A stretch of 64,000 nucleotides of DNA from Bog-756 sp963769765 (GCA_963769765.1 CAVYNA010000006.1:186001-250000); one strand, 5' to 3'. Positions 17,582 to 27,400 are shown, counted from the first letter of the stretch. Notes: a model not told the origin generated them from the sequence alone. Program-made: numbers and translations.

Positions 17582-17688
17582 CGTGCCCCTCCGTCTTCCT
17601 GCCCGAGGCAATCGTACCGGAGGGGTGTGGGTAGTCACCAGGGGCGACTGCCCGTTCATGCAGTCGGAGACCGGCCGGCCACGACGTC

Positions 17689-17694
17689 TACCGT
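17689..17694 (+). promoter_or_regulatory. -10 box TACCGT, leaderless start at 17701
   Basis: TACCGT is followed by 6 nt and then ATG 17701. No ribosome site lies between, so the mRNA probably begins at or next to the start codon. Confidence 0.5.
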
Positions 17695-17700
17695 TGGGGG

Positions 17701-18483
17701 ATGCGGACCGAGCGCACGAGGGCCGCCACCCGCCCACGCCGCATGGACGAACCAGCTCGCCGCCGCGTGTACCGACGGCGACGGACCGCGGTCGTCTCGC
17801 TCCTGCTCATCGTGGTCGTCCTCTTCGTCTACGGCGTCGACCACCTCGCTGGCGGAGGGGGATCTCGGGCGGCCGCGACGTCGGGCTCGACCACGACCGC
17901 AGCAACGACCACGACCACCACGGTGCCGCCGACGACCACGTCCACCACCGGGCCGGGTGCCCTCCCGCAGACCGGTGCATTTCCGACCACGACCAGCCCG
18001 ATCTTCTCCGCCGGCGTGGCGGCGCTCTGGAGCGGCGTGTCCACCGGCGTCGTGACGAACGCCCTCCCAGCGTTCTTCCCTGCACAGGCCTACGTGCAGT
18101 TGAAGAGCATCGCCAACGCCCAGGGTGACTACAGCGATCGGCTGGTGACCGAGTTCGAGGCGGACGTCGCCGCTGCGCACCAGCTCCTCGGTCCCGATGC
18201 CGCCGCTGCCAAGTTCATCGCGGTCAACGTCGACTCGGCCTACGCGCACTGGGTGCCGAGCGGTGTCTGCGACAACGATGTCGGCTACTTCGAGCTCCCC
18301 AACTCACGCGTCATCTACTCGATCAACGGCCAGGTCAGCTCCTTCGGGATCGCCTCGATGATCTCGTGGCGTGGCGAGTGGTACATCGTCCACCTCGGCG
18401 CGATCCTGCGCTCGGGCAGTGGGGGCGAGGTCGCGAGTCCGACGACCGGTCCGGGCAGCCCCGTCTACTCGTCGACCTGCTGA
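17701..18483 (+). CDS. Membrane-anchored extracytoplasmic protein, unknown function
   Basis: The protein has 260 residues. A basic N-terminus precedes one membrane helix (VVSLLLIVVVLFVYGV, about 31-46), then a Thr/Pro/Ser-rich stalk (about 58-90), then a globular domain of about 150 residues with no family recognised. That domain has cysteines in SGVCDNDVGY and at the very C-terminus (SSTC), possibly a disulphide. The type II topology places the domain outside. A leaderless promoter fits the start. Confidence 0.72.
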   Translation: MRTERTRAATRPRRMDEPARRRVYRRRRTAVVSLLLIVVVLFVYGVDHLAGGGGSRAAATSGSTTTAATTTTTTVPPTTTSTTGPGALPQTGAFPTTTSPIFSAGVAALWSGVSTGVVTNALPAFFPAQAYVQLKSIANAQGDYSDRLVTEFEADVAAAHQLLGPDAAAAKFIAVNVDSAYAHWVPSGVCDNDVGYFELPNSRVIYSINGQVSSFGIASMISWRGEWYIVHLGAILRSGSGGEVASPTTGPGSPVYSSTC

Positions 18484-18507
18484 TCGCGCAGTGCCGTCGG
18501 GATCCTT

Positions 18508-19716
18508 TCAGCCCGCGACGGTCGCCGAGGTCGACGCGAGGTCCCCGAAGGTTCCGGCGGAGTCGTGCCCGCTCCGGAGGCAGCCCGGATCGGAGCCCAG
18601 CGGATCCCCGAAGGACGCGTAGGCCCGCGCACGCGAGCCGCCGCAGAGCTCGGCGGCGTCACAGGAGCCGCACGCGCCATGGAAGTCGGCGTCGCGGATT
18701 GCGCGCAGCACGGGGTCGTCCCGGTAGATCGCGGGGAGGCTTGTGTCGCGCACGTTTCCGAGCCGTAGCGGCATGAAGCCAGAGGGATAGACGTCTCCGT
18801 TCGCGGCCACGAAGACGATGCCCTTGCCGTCGCGGGTCGCGGCGCTCGGGGCTCGGGGCGGCCCGATCGGATCGCCGAGCAGCTCGACGAGCCGACTGTG
18901 CAGCTCGTGGTAGAGCGGACCGGCGTTCGGTGAAGCTGCCGGGTGGAGCTCGGTCCGCTCGCGGGTGACCCGACGGAAGAACGGTGCCTCGACCGTCCGA
19001 ACGGTGAATCCGAACCGGGACGCGTCGACGAGGAAGTGGCAGACGTCCTCGTTCTCGGCTGCGGTCGTCGCCTGGGCCTCGGTGCCGCGACCGGTCGTGA
19101 TCAGGAAGAAGAGCTCCCACGCGCAGACGTCCGCCTGACGCATGAGCGCTGCGATGTCGGCCAGCTCCGCGAGGTTCGATCGCATCACCGTCGTGTTGAC
19201 CTGCACGGTGAAGCCGTTGCGCTGGAGCTTCCCGATCGCGCGCAACGTATCGTCGAAGTGACCCTCGATGCCGCGTACCGAATCGTGCGTCTGCGGGCAT
19301 GCACCGTCAAGGCTGAGCGAGACGGTTTTCACCCCCTGTCTGCGAAGCCCCTGGAGCCTCGTCGAGGTCAGCTTCGGCGTCACGGACGGGGCGACCGCCA
19401 CCGGAACCCGCCGTCGCTTGGCGTGGGCAGCAAGTTCGACGAGGTCGTCGCGTGACATGCAGTCGCCGCCGGTGAGCACCAGGATCGGCCGGGGGCTGCC
19501 GAGCCCGGCGAGGTCGTCGATGAGGGCCATGCCCTGGTCGGTCGAGAGCTCGTCACATCCGGCCGCCTCCTGGGCGTCCGCTCGGCAGTGCGTGCATGCG
19601 AGGGCGCACGCCCGGGTCGTCTCCCAGAAGACGAGCAGCGGCCGGCTGTCGAAACGGTGGCTCCGACCGGTGGGGCTCACGGTGCGCCGCGAACCGTCAG
19701 TCGTGTCGACATGCAT
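18508..19716 (-). CDS. Radical SAM/SPASM protein, TIGR04053-like
   Basis: The protein has 402 residues. C37, C41 and C44 (TRACALACTHC) form the CX3CX2C cluster-binding motif of radical SAM enzymes. The barrel has VLTGGDCMSRDDL and SLSLDGACPQTHD. The C-terminal cysteines (CGSCDAAELCGGSRARAY, then DPGC) resemble a SPASM-type auxiliary cluster site. The order matches the TIGR04053 family, close to peptide- and haem-modifying enzymes. No precursor peptide gene could be recognised within several hundred bases on either side, so the substrate is unknown. The MscL gene is divergent. Confidence 0.85.
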   Translation of the reverse strand: MHVDTTDGSRRTVSPTGRSHRFDSRPLLVFWETTRACALACTHCRADAQEAAGCDELSTDQGMALIDDLAGLGSPRPILVLTGGDCMSRDDLVELAAHAKRRRVPVAVAPSVTPKLTSTRLQGLRRQGVKTVSLSLDGACPQTHDSVRGIEGHFDDTLRAIGKLQRNGFTVQVNTTVMRSNLAELADIAALMRQADVCAWELFFLITTGRGTEAQATTAAENEDVCHFLVDASRFGFTVRTVEAPFFRRVTRERTELHPAASPNAGPLYHELHSRLVELLGDPIGPPRAPSAATRDGKGIVFVAANGDVYPSGFMPLRLGNVRDTSLPAIYRDDPVLRAIRDADFHGACGSCDAAELCGGSRARAYASFGDPLGSDPGCLRSGHDSAGTFGDLASTSATVAG

Positions 19717-20064
19717 GGATTGTCACCGACCGTTGTGGGACGGCAACAGGGTCTTTGGTCCTCTTCGGGAGCCGACCCGGACGGCGTCGGCCAGTTGCGG
19801 CGACCGGCGCCAGATCGATGAGCCACGAGGATTACCGGGCTGGCTCACCTCGGCCTCGCCGGGCCAGGGCTGTGTCGAGCGGGGGTGAGGTCCTTGATCG
19901 AGTGACGGTGAAAGGTCGCGTCGTGCCTCTGGCGAGGGGCGGTCGGGCGCAGCGGAACAGGTCCTGCGAACGGCCGTGGGGGATCGAACCGTCCGTATCA
20001 TTGGGCGCGCCCATTGACGGGCCCACACGTCGTACCCGGCCGGACCGGGACTCGAGGAGAGATC
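19717..20064. promoter_or_regulatory. Divergent intergenic region, no gene seen
   Basis: This 348-bp gap separates the radical SAM gene (minus) from mscL (plus). I see no open frame with coding character and no strong hairpin. It must hold both promoters, but no clear box was found. Confidence 0.3.
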
Positions 20065-20484
20065 ATGCTCAAGGGATTTCGGAACTTCCTCATGCAGGGC
20101 GAACTGATCGTCATCGCCGTCGGACTGGTCGTCGCCCTCGCGTTCAGCACCCTCATCAAGTCGTTCACCGACAACATCATCACTCCGTTGGTCAACGCGA
20201 CCGCGGGCAAGGGGACGGCCACGGTCGGACTCGGCTGGACCGTCAACGGGCAGCGGATCAACCTCGGATCGTTCATCTCGGCCATCGTGTACTTCCTCGT
20301 CTTCATGGCCGTGATCTACGTCGTGCTCGTCGTGCCGTATCGCGCGTTCATGAAGCGGCGCGGCTCGACCGTCTTCGGTGACCCCCCGGAGACCAAGACC
20401 TGCCCCGATTGCCTCTCCGACGACCTCCCGGCTGCTGCCTCGAAGTGCAGGCACTGCGCAAGTGTGCAGCCCGCCACGTCCTGA
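20065..20484 (+). CDS. mscL: Large-conductance mechanosensitive channel with C-terminal zinc ribbon
   Basis: The 139-residue protein starts MLKGFRNFLMQGELIVIAVG, the MscL N-terminal helix and TM1, and TM2 is at about 71-91 (ISAIVYFLVFMAVIYVVLVV). It opens under membrane tension to release solutes during osmotic downshock. The cytoplasmic tail carries CX2C-X11-CX2C (C113, C116, C128, C131), a rubredoxin-like zinc knuckle absent from classical MscL. ATG 20065 follows GAGGAGA at good spacing. Confidence 0.92.
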   Translation: MLKGFRNFLMQGELIVIAVGLVVALAFSTLIKSFTDNIITPLVNATAGKGTATVGLGWTVNGQRINLGSFISAIVYFLVFMAVIYVVLVVPYRAFMKRRGSTVFGDPPETKTCPDCLSDDLPAAASKCRHCASVQPATS

Positions 20485-20553
20485 GTCGGCGGCGCGACCG
20501 GCTCCGTATCTGCGGTCCGGTTCAGTCGCCGAGGGAGCTGGACCGGTTCGGAG

Positions 20554-20961
20554 TCAGCTGCCTGCCATCATATCGATGGCGTGCACCGCCGTTGGGTGCA
20601 CCGTGACGACGACGCGACGCGGATTGTCACCGTCGAAGGTTCGGAGATCGACGCCGTACTTCTGACCGACCCGACTGGCGAAGGCGTACTCCGGGTCGTC
20701 GGCGATCTCGGCGTCGCCGCGGATCTCGAGGTAGCGGGTCGGTGCCGCACGGTCGAGCACGAAGAAGGTGACGGAGGGGTCCGCCCGGAGATTGGCCACT
20801 TTCCAGCGGGACGTGTTGAGCGACACCCTGATCACGCCGTCCTCGACGAGGAACCAGATCGCGGACAGCTGAGGTCTCCCGTCCGGATCGATCGTCGCGA
20901 GTACGGCGACGTCGGTCTCGAGGAGATCGCGGTGGGAGTCGGGGATCGTGGTCGAGGTCAT
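20554..20961 (-). CDS. PPOX-class F420-dependent oxidoreductase
   Basis: The 135-residue split-barrel flavin/F420-binding protein shows the typical series VAVLATIDPDGRPQLSAIWF, VIRVSLNTSRWKVANLRADP and VTFFVLDRAAPTRYLEIRGD. Members reduce small quinone-like or biliverdin-like substrates with F420H2; the substrate here is open. ATG 20961 fits the usual family length. The gene is single, with mscL convergent on one side and the secreted-protein gene divergent on the other. Confidence 0.88.
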   Translation of the reverse strand: MTSTTIPDSHRDLLETDVAVLATIDPDGRPQLSAIWFLVEDGVIRVSLNTSRWKVANLRADPSVTFFVLDRAAPTRYLEIRGDAEIADDPEYAFASRVGQKYGVDLRTFDGDNPRRVVVTVHPTAVHAIDMMAGS

Positions 20962-21352
20962 GCACCGCGCAACAGCGTGGGCCGGGTGGGGATTCCGTGG
21001 CAACCAGCATGCTGAACCGGAATGTGCGCCCATACCGCACAGCAACTTGCTGTCAAACCAACGGCACGTCGGACGGTTCGAGGCGACGGCGAACTTGAGA
21101 GGCGCCCAAGCGGAGCACCCCCAGCCCGAGAATTCGTCACCGTCCGCCTTGCGGTGAATGCATTCGGTCGAGCGCGCCCTCGCTCTTCGACGGCGTCACC
21201 AACGGTGTGGGCCTTGTCACTCAGCGGCGTTTCCATTGCGTTCATCAGTTGCTATCCGCGGACTTCGTGTACCCTGGCGGCGCGAGCCGGAACTGCGGGG
21301 CGCCCGGCGCGTAACCATCATCCGTCCCCGGCGGAAATTGAGGAGAACATTC
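20962..21352. promoter_or_regulatory. Divergent intergenic region with candidate promoter for the secreted protein
   Basis: This 391-bp gap has no recognised gene. TACCCT at 21270-21275 on the plus strand is a plausible -10 box and would give a leader of about 70 nt ending in the ribosome site TGAGGAGA. Base composition is lower in GC than in the genes around it. Confidence 0.35.
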
Positions 21353-22258
21353 ATGGACGCACGATGGAAGAAGCGGACGACGAGGAGCGCCGCCATCGCG
21401 GTCCTCGCGATGGCGTGTTCGGTGGTGATGGCAGGAGCTGCGACGTCAGTCGCTTCCGCGGCGCCGGGCCGCGCCCCGATGACGGCGGCGAAGTCCTTCG
21501 CCAACTACAAGAACAATTTGAGCGGCAACACCAAGGGATGGTGTACACCCGCACAGGGATGCAATGGTCAAGGCGGCAATTCGGCGTTCTACGGAACGAT
21601 CGATATCGTTCCCTCGTCGTACTCCAACTACGGCGGGTACGCGGCGAGCGTCCCCGGACCTGGCGGCAAGAAGCACTACGCCAGGACCAGCGGTGCGGGG
21701 CTCCTGCAGGACACCTTTACCGGGTGCCCGACCCCTGGGTATGACGCGGCCCTCAACACGCCCTATTGCGAAGGTCCGTACGTCTGCTACGGAGGCACGT
21801 GTGCCCAGTCGGTGTTTCCGACCAACGGGTTCACGTCGTCGATCAAGATCTACATCGACCCCGTGTGGGCGGCCGCCAACCCTGGACAGAACCTCGACTG
21901 GGACGTCGGCCTCAACAACACGTTCGGGAATTACCTGAACGACAACGGGTTCACGATGTGCACGACGTCCGCCGGTGGCGGGGGCTTCTATCTGAGCCTC
22001 AACCAATTCAGCAGTTGCAGCCCCACTTCCCAGGAGCTGACCGCAGCGGGCTGGTACACGTTCACGCAGGTCTTCCAGCCGGTTGCCGGCAGTGTCGTGG
22101 TCACGTACTCGGTGACACCTCCCACGGGCCCGGTCTGGACCAGCGTGGTCAACACCGGCCTGGCCACGTCGGCGACCGGCGGTCCGAGCTACGGCTGGCT
22201 CGCGGACGAGGACATCCTGGGCCTTCCGGTCTCCCAGATCTCGATGAAGAAGAACTGA
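21353..22258 (+). CDS. Secreted protein of unknown function
   Basis: The 301-residue protein has a clear signal peptide (AAIAVLAMACSVVMAGAATS, cleavage near VASAAPG). The mature part is rich in G, S, T, Y and N with eight or more cysteines (CTPAQGC, CPTPGY, YCEGPYVCYGGTC, CTTS, SSCSP), suggesting several disulphides. No catalytic motif or family was recognised. ATG 21353 has GAGGAGA upstream. The beta-rich composition with aromatic repeats suggests a lectin-like or jelly-roll domain, but this is weak inference. Confidence 0.75.
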   Translation: MDARWKKRTTRSAAIAVLAMACSVVMAGAATSVASAAPGRAPMTAAKSFANYKNNLSGNTKGWCTPAQGCNGQGGNSAFYGTIDIVPSSYSNYGGYAASVPGPGGKKHYARTSGAGLLQDTFTGCPTPGYDAALNTPYCEGPYVCYGGTCAQSVFPTNGFTSSIKIYIDPVWAAANPGQNLDWDVGLNNTFGNYLNDNGFTMCTTSAGGGGFYLSLNQFSSCSPTSQELTAAGWYTFTQVFQPVAGSVVVTYSVTPPTGPVWTSVVNTGLATSATGGPSYGWLADEDILGLPVSQISMKKN

Positions 22259-22908
22259 TCGCCTGAGCAGGGATCCCACACGGTCGCGCTCGCGTCCGCG
22301 TGGCGGTCTCCCTGTTGAGGACATTGCCGGCTCGCGCCTTTGTGGGTCGGCATCACGCCAAGTTGAAGGATCAAGATGCCTCGGCCCACATCGTTCGATG
22401 TGGGCCGAGGCTGCTTCCGACTCCGAGGGCGCGGCCGAGCCGGTGTCGGTTGGGAGATGGTGCAGAACAGTGGACGAGGGGAACACGAGAATTGACGCCT
22501 CGGCCGCATGGTGTTGAGGTCGCGATCCCTCGATCCGATCACCACCCCGGCGGTGTAGTGCCGGCTCGAGCGGGCATTCACAGCCGGGTGGCAGGCTGAA
22601 GAGGAGCAGTCGACCGAATTCGAGGCTACGAGCAGTGCGGTCAATGCGCTGGTGCGCTTCTCGCGCCGCGGTTCGGTGCAAGGGGACATCGCCGAATACG
22701 CGGTCCACTTTCGCCTGCCTTCGCAATCATCTCAGTGTGGGGCGAAAGTTGGCCGAACGCGTTGAGAGTCGGCCGTACGAGTCGCGAGTCTCAAGGCCGA
22801 CATGGACCCGTCATGGCTGTGGCCGGCCGGACGAGGGCGCCTTTGATGCACGACTCGATGAGATCCCGATCGACAGGCCGTCCCTACTCTGACCTCCGAG
22901 CGAATCGC
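22259..22908. other. 650-bp stretch without a supported gene
   Basis: Apart from the hairpin at 22378-22411, nothing was recognised. Short frames occur (for example an 85-codon plus-strand frame at 22635-22892), but their translations are Arg/Ser/Cys-rich and look non-coding. The stretch marks the change from core-like to accessory content. Confidence 0.4.
22378..22411. terminator. Strong perfect hairpin with TTCG at its tip
   Basis: The arms at 22378-22393 and 22396-22411 are perfectly complementary (16 bp) with TT at the centre; in RNA this closes as a stem of about 14-15 bp capped by a UUCG-like tetraloop. It lies 120 bp after the stop of the secreted protein. It has no T tract but is long enough to end transcription, or it could be a protein or element binding site. 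Confidence 0.55.
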
Positions 22909-23289
22909 TCAGGGTCGGCCAGCGTCAATCCAGGCTTGAACCGCAGAGTCAGCGATGCGGCGAGCGGCCTTGGTGGTGAGTTTGCGGCGCACCGCCCACG
23001 TGCGGAACCGGACCTTCTCGTCATCACTGAGGCGCGAGAAGAGCGTCTTCCCTTTGCTCTGAGGGCGCCGACCAGTCCCCGTCTTGGCCCTGGCCGGTCG
23101 GCTGGTGGTGCGGGATGCTCTCCCTGCTTCGATGTAGGGCTTGAGCACCCTGCGAAGTGAGGCGGCGTTCCGCTTGTTCAGATCGATATCGAATGCTTTC
23201 CCGTCGATCGAGAAGGAAACGGTCTCGGTAGCACTGCTGCCATCGAAATCATCTGTCAACTCGACGATTACTGTTTCGGTGCGGGCCAT
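22909..23289 (-). CDS. lsr2: Lsr2-family nucleoid-associated protein with altered DNA-binding motif
   Basis: The 126-residue protein has the Lsr2 N-terminal oligomerisation domain (TETVSFSIDGKAFDIDLN, about 21-38, then RRVLKPYIEAGR) and a C-terminal helix-turn-helix region after a basic linker. Lsr2 silences AT-rich foreign DNA. The usual RGR minor-groove motif (RGRIP) is not present; the aligned stretch reads KAARRIADSAVQAW. ATG 23289 is preceded by GGAGAGG. Being in an accessory region, it may be an island-borne paralogue. Confidence 0.88.
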   Translation of the reverse strand: MARTETVIVELTDDFDGSSATETVSFSIDGKAFDIDLNKRNAASLRRVLKPYIEAGRASRTTSRPARAKTGTGRRPQSKGKTLFSRLSDDEKVRFRTWAVRRKLTTKAARRIADSAVQAWIDAGRP

Positions 23290-23394
23290 ATTGTGAGCCT
23301 CTCCAATGCGCGGGGAAATGGGGTGCGACCGTTCAGCGTATCGGTTTCCGCAGGCATTGAAGTCGCGTGACCGGATCGGACGAGCGGTCCGGAG

Positions 23395-23688
23395 CTAGGA
23401 CAGCGTCGGATACAGCGGTTCCTCAGATCGATTCCGAGGAGCGCTGACGGCAATGAGGAAGCCGATCAGCGCCATTGCGTTTCCAATCGCCATTGCACCA
23501 TGTGCGGCACCGGGCACGTGAAAGGCGTCCCGCCCGAATGTGTGCAGCGAAGAGGTGGCGCCCAGAGTAGCTAGGGCTGAGAAGGCCGCGAAGGCGACCA
23601 TAGCGAGGAGTGCAAGGTGCAACTGCGCTCGACGTTCGATCTCGATGGAGCCCAGCCACCGGAGCAAGAGGAAGGCGCCAACAGCCAA
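23395..23688 (-). CDS. Small membrane protein, hypothetical
   Basis: The 97-residue translation has three hydrophobic stretches: AFLLLRWLG, LHLALLAMVAFAAFSALATL and AMAIGNAMALIGFLIAV. It is therefore a plausible integral membrane protein upstream of lsr2 on the same strand. The start (GTG 23688) is weakly supported and no family was recognised. It could also be a fragment of a longer decayed membrane gene. Confidence 0.4.
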   Translation of the reverse strand: MAVGAFLLLRWLGSIEIERRAQLHLALLAMVAFAAFSALATLGATSSLHTFGRDAFHVPGAAHGAMAIGNAMALIGFLIAVSAPRNRSEEPLYPTLS

Positions 23689-23830
23689 GCGTCGGCAATG
23701 ACGCTCGAGGACTGCTCGATGTCGATTGAACGGGACACGGAGTGGTCGGTATTCGCAATGAGGATCGCTGGAGCGGACCCACTTCGCCGCGCACCCGGAG
23801 TGAGACGTAGCTCGCAGGAATGGATGCCCA

Positions 23831-24010
23831 TTGGGAGTCCGGTTCCACCAGCTCCGGCACTTCTACGCATACCTGCTCGCACAGCACGGAGAGTCAGACA
23901 AGGTCGTCCAAGAGCGCCTTGGGCACACATCGGGTCAACTGAAGCTGGGCACGTATGCCCACCTTTGGCCTGACTCAACCCGTGAAGCCGTAGATCTCGC
24001 ATTGAGCAAT
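23831..24010 (+). pseudogene. Tyrosine recombinase (phage-type integrase), C-terminal remnant
   Basis: The frame encodes FHQLRHFYAYLLAQHGESDK, LGHTSGQLKLGTYAHLWPDS and TREAVD. It holds the HxxR box, the second His (LGH) and the catalytic Tyr of tyrosine recombinases, close to actinobacterial integrases. A stop lies just upstream (23801), so the N-terminal and core-binding domains are missing. After TREAVDLAL the similarity ends although the frame runs on to 24448. It is the debris of an integrative element. Confidence 0.8.
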
Positions 24011-24497
24011 CCGTGCTTGTCGATCTGTGTCAGACGATGGCACGTCTCGGGTGGTTATCCTGCCCCCACACGCTCGCCGCTCGTGCAGCCGATGTCGGAG
24101 ACGTGCTTCTCGTTCGCCTGCCATCGGTCACTCGACGGTACGATCGTCTCTCCGCACGACCACCGCTCGGGAAGGACGTCGCCGCTGATCGTGAAGCTCC
24201 AAACACTGGCGGGCATGCCATGCGGTTCACCTCCGGCACGGAAGATCCCTTTCCCGGCGTCGCGGCCCGTGCACATGTCCTTCAGGCCACCGCGACGGTG
24301 GAATTTCCGCCCGGATGCCATCCGGATGCTCTCCTCGCACCACGGGAATCTGCCGGCCTCCAGTTCCCGAGCCAGCCCCTGCTGTCACGCCCGATCGCTC
24401 CATTCCGGCACGAGGTTCGGTCAGCTGGTTCCTCCCCAAACGGGCTAGGTTGGGTGCAGTGGCTTCCCCAGGGGAGCTGGCGGGATGGGGGATCGCC
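24011..24497. other. Intergenic stretch after the integrase remnant
   Basis: This stretch of nearly 490 bp holds overlapping frames on both strands whose translations lack family features. It probably contains the promoter of the glycine-rich protein gene and residual element DNA. Confidence 0.35.
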
Positions 24498-27400
24498 GTG
24501 TCCGCAAGATGTCGTGTGGTTGCAAATGAGGCCACCGAATGGACGGCACCTCGGGTCCGGGCGAGGCTGCGCTCAGCGCGGGGCGGACGACGATCCAATG
24601 CATCGGTGGACAGGAGGCCGCTGCTCTTCGCAGTTTTCGTCCTTGTGCTCGGGGTGGCGTCCGTAGTTCCGATTCGGGCCGCCTGGGCCCGGTCGCCGAC
24701 GAAGCTGACGAGTTGCACGTTCGCCGCCCTGCAGAACGCGGTCGCCGGTGGAGGCACGATCGACTATGAGCAGAGTTGCTCCGGCAGTTCCGCCGTGACT
24801 TTCGCGACGGAGATCATCTTCAGGGGGGCAGCGGACATCGAAGCGAATGGATTCGGGATCACCTTCTTCGGATCGGACGCGACGAGGTTCTTCGACCTGG
24901 TGGGCGGTCACCTCACGATCTCCGGGATCGTCATGGATGGGGGACAGGCGACCGGACAGGCCGGGCAGTCCGGCAACAGCGGCGGTGCGGGGACAAGTGG
25001 CTCGGACGGCTCGAGCGGATCGGATTCGGTCGGGGGCCCGGCAGGGCCAAGCACCCCTGGGGGCAATGGGACGACTGGGACGGCCGCGCCGCTTCCCAGC
25101 CGATCGGCACCCCAGGCCCAAGGTGGTGCACTGCTCATCGAGGCCGGGACCGTGGTGCTCAACGATGATTCGGTCAACGGTCGGGTCGACGGCGGTGCGG
25201 GCGGCAACGGTGGCTCCGGTGGCGTCGGCGGGAGTGGTGGATCCGGTGGCGCGGGAAGCGATGGGGTAGCCGGCCTTCCGGGCCAGGTGACCGGCCAGAG
25301 CGGGTTCGCCGGCCAGGCAGGCTTTCAGGGCGGGAGTGCGACATCAGGATCGAATGGCGGCAATGGAGGCGCTGGCGGTGCCGGAGGCAACGCGCTCGGC
25401 GGTGCCATTTACAACGCAGGGACCTTGATCGTCAACGGGGGCACCGTCAGCGGAATCGCCGACGGAGGACCCGGTGGCAACGGCGGCAGCGGAGGGAACG
25501 GCGGTAACGGCGGCAACGGAGGGATCGGCGGCTCGGGCGGCGACGGAGGCGAAGGAGCCGCCGGCTCGACGGGTACCGCCGGAGGGAACGGAGGCAACGG
25601 CGGCCCCGGGGCGAGCATGGGGGCAAACGGCAACGGCGGCAACGGCGGGATGGGTGGCGACGCGGGAGCCGGCGGTGCGGCCGAGGGTGGGGCGATCTTC
25701 AACTCCGGAACCCTCGACATCACTGGCGCCGCCATCACGGGTTCGTCGGCAGTCGGCGGTCCGGCAGGAGTGGGAGGCTTCAACCAGCTGGGACCCGGCG
25801 ACGGCGGCAGTGGTGGCTCGCCGGGCGGGTATGACCCGGCCGCGATCGGCGCCGGAAGAGGTGGGAGCGGTGGCGGTGGCGGTGCCGGCGGGGGGACCGA
25901 TGGATCCGGCGCCGGCAACGGCGGAAACGCGGCCGTCCCCGGAGATGGCGCGGCATCGGCGTCGACGGGAAACGCCGGCGCCTGGGGTACCCCGCCGACG
26001 AAGTGCGTACCGACCGCGAATCCGTTGAAACGCTGCCCCGGATTCGGTGGCCCGGCCTTGGGTGGCGCGCTCTTCAGCTCCGGTTCGTCGACGGTCGACA
26101 CGACGGATTTCTCGGCCAACGCCGCGACCGGCGGTACGAGCTTCGGTGGGGGCGGCATCGCTGCACCGGGTGGATTCGGTGGGGGCGGTGCCAACGGAAG
26201 CAACGCGGCCGGTTCGGGTGGTGATGGGGGCAACGGCGGACCCACCGATGGTGCAGGGGGACCGGCGACCGCAGGGAAGTCGAACGGCTTCCCTGCGGCC
26301 AATGGCGGCGCCGGTTCGAACGGTGTGCCCGGATTCGATGGTGGCACTGCGGTCGGCGGGAGCATCTTCTCGACGGGAAGCCTCACCATGGCCGGCGACG
26401 CTTCCCTGCCCACTCTGTACAGCGTCAGTAGTTCAGTGGCCCAGGGCGGGCTGGGCGGTCAAGGCACCACGGGAAGTTCTGGCGGTGGCGGCGAGCAGGG
26501 AAATAGTGCCGGGAGCGGCGGGTCCGGAGGGAGCGGCAACCCTGGGCTGACCGGTGACAACGGCGGCAGTGGCGGCAACGGGGGCAACGGCGGTACCAAT
26601 GGCAACGGAGGTTCAAGCGGCGATGGCGGGATCGCACAGGGTGGAGGGATCTACTGCACCACCTTGACCCTCAGCGACTACGCGGTGGTCGGTGACACAG
26701 CAAATGGCGGACCTGGCGGTACCGGTGGCACCGGAGCGTCCGGCATCGATTTCGGAACCAGCGGCGGACCAGGCGGTTACGGCGGTAACGGCGGCGTCGG
26801 TGGAGCCAGCACGACGAGTCCGGGCAATGGCGGCAACGCCGGAAGCTCGGGCAATGGGGGCAGCGGTTCGCCGGGCGGAAACGGAGGACGCGGCGGCAAC
26901 GGCGGCTCGGGCGACGGCGGCGCCGTCTACTGCACGGGCGCCATCAGCATCATCGGGGACACCTTCTCGGGAGACAGTGCCAACGGTGGCGCAGGTGGGG
27001 CCGGCGGCGCAGGTGGGGCCGGCGGTATCGGCGGCCCCGGGGGAGGCAACGGACTTGCATGTTGTGGAGCCGGTGGCGGCCCCTCCGGTGACGGCGGCTT
27101 CGGCGGAAACGGAGGAAACGGCGGGGCCGGCGGCCCGGGCGGGGCCGGCGGTCGTGGGGGAAGTGCAAGTGGCGGTGCAGTGGACGTGCTCGCGCCGCCG
27201 TCGGCGAACTCCAGCACCTTCAGCCCTGCGGGACAGACGCCCGATCGCGTGACCGCGGGAGCCGGCGGCCTCGGGGGCATCGGCGGTTCGGGCGGGCTCG
27301 GGAACAATGCAGGTCTTGGTGGCGAACCCGGCTGCCTCCCGGGTCCGAGTTCCTGCGGCAGCGCTGGCAGCAACGGCTCACCCGGAATCGCCGGATCTGC

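Noticed and set aside
19975..20000. GGATCGAACC on the plus strand, resembling a reverse-strand tRNA T arm
   Set aside because: The five flanking base pairs do not match and no cloverleaf is possible.
22635..22892. 85-codon plus-strand frame upstream of lsr2
   Set aside because: Translation is rich in Arg, Ser and Cys without domain, and no ribosome site or promoter was seen.
24950..27400. Short tandem nucleotide repeats resembling an array
   Set aside because: The repeats follow codon periodicity for Gly-Gly-Asn/Ala/Ser and belong to the glycine-rich protein; there are no equal spacers as in CRISPR.
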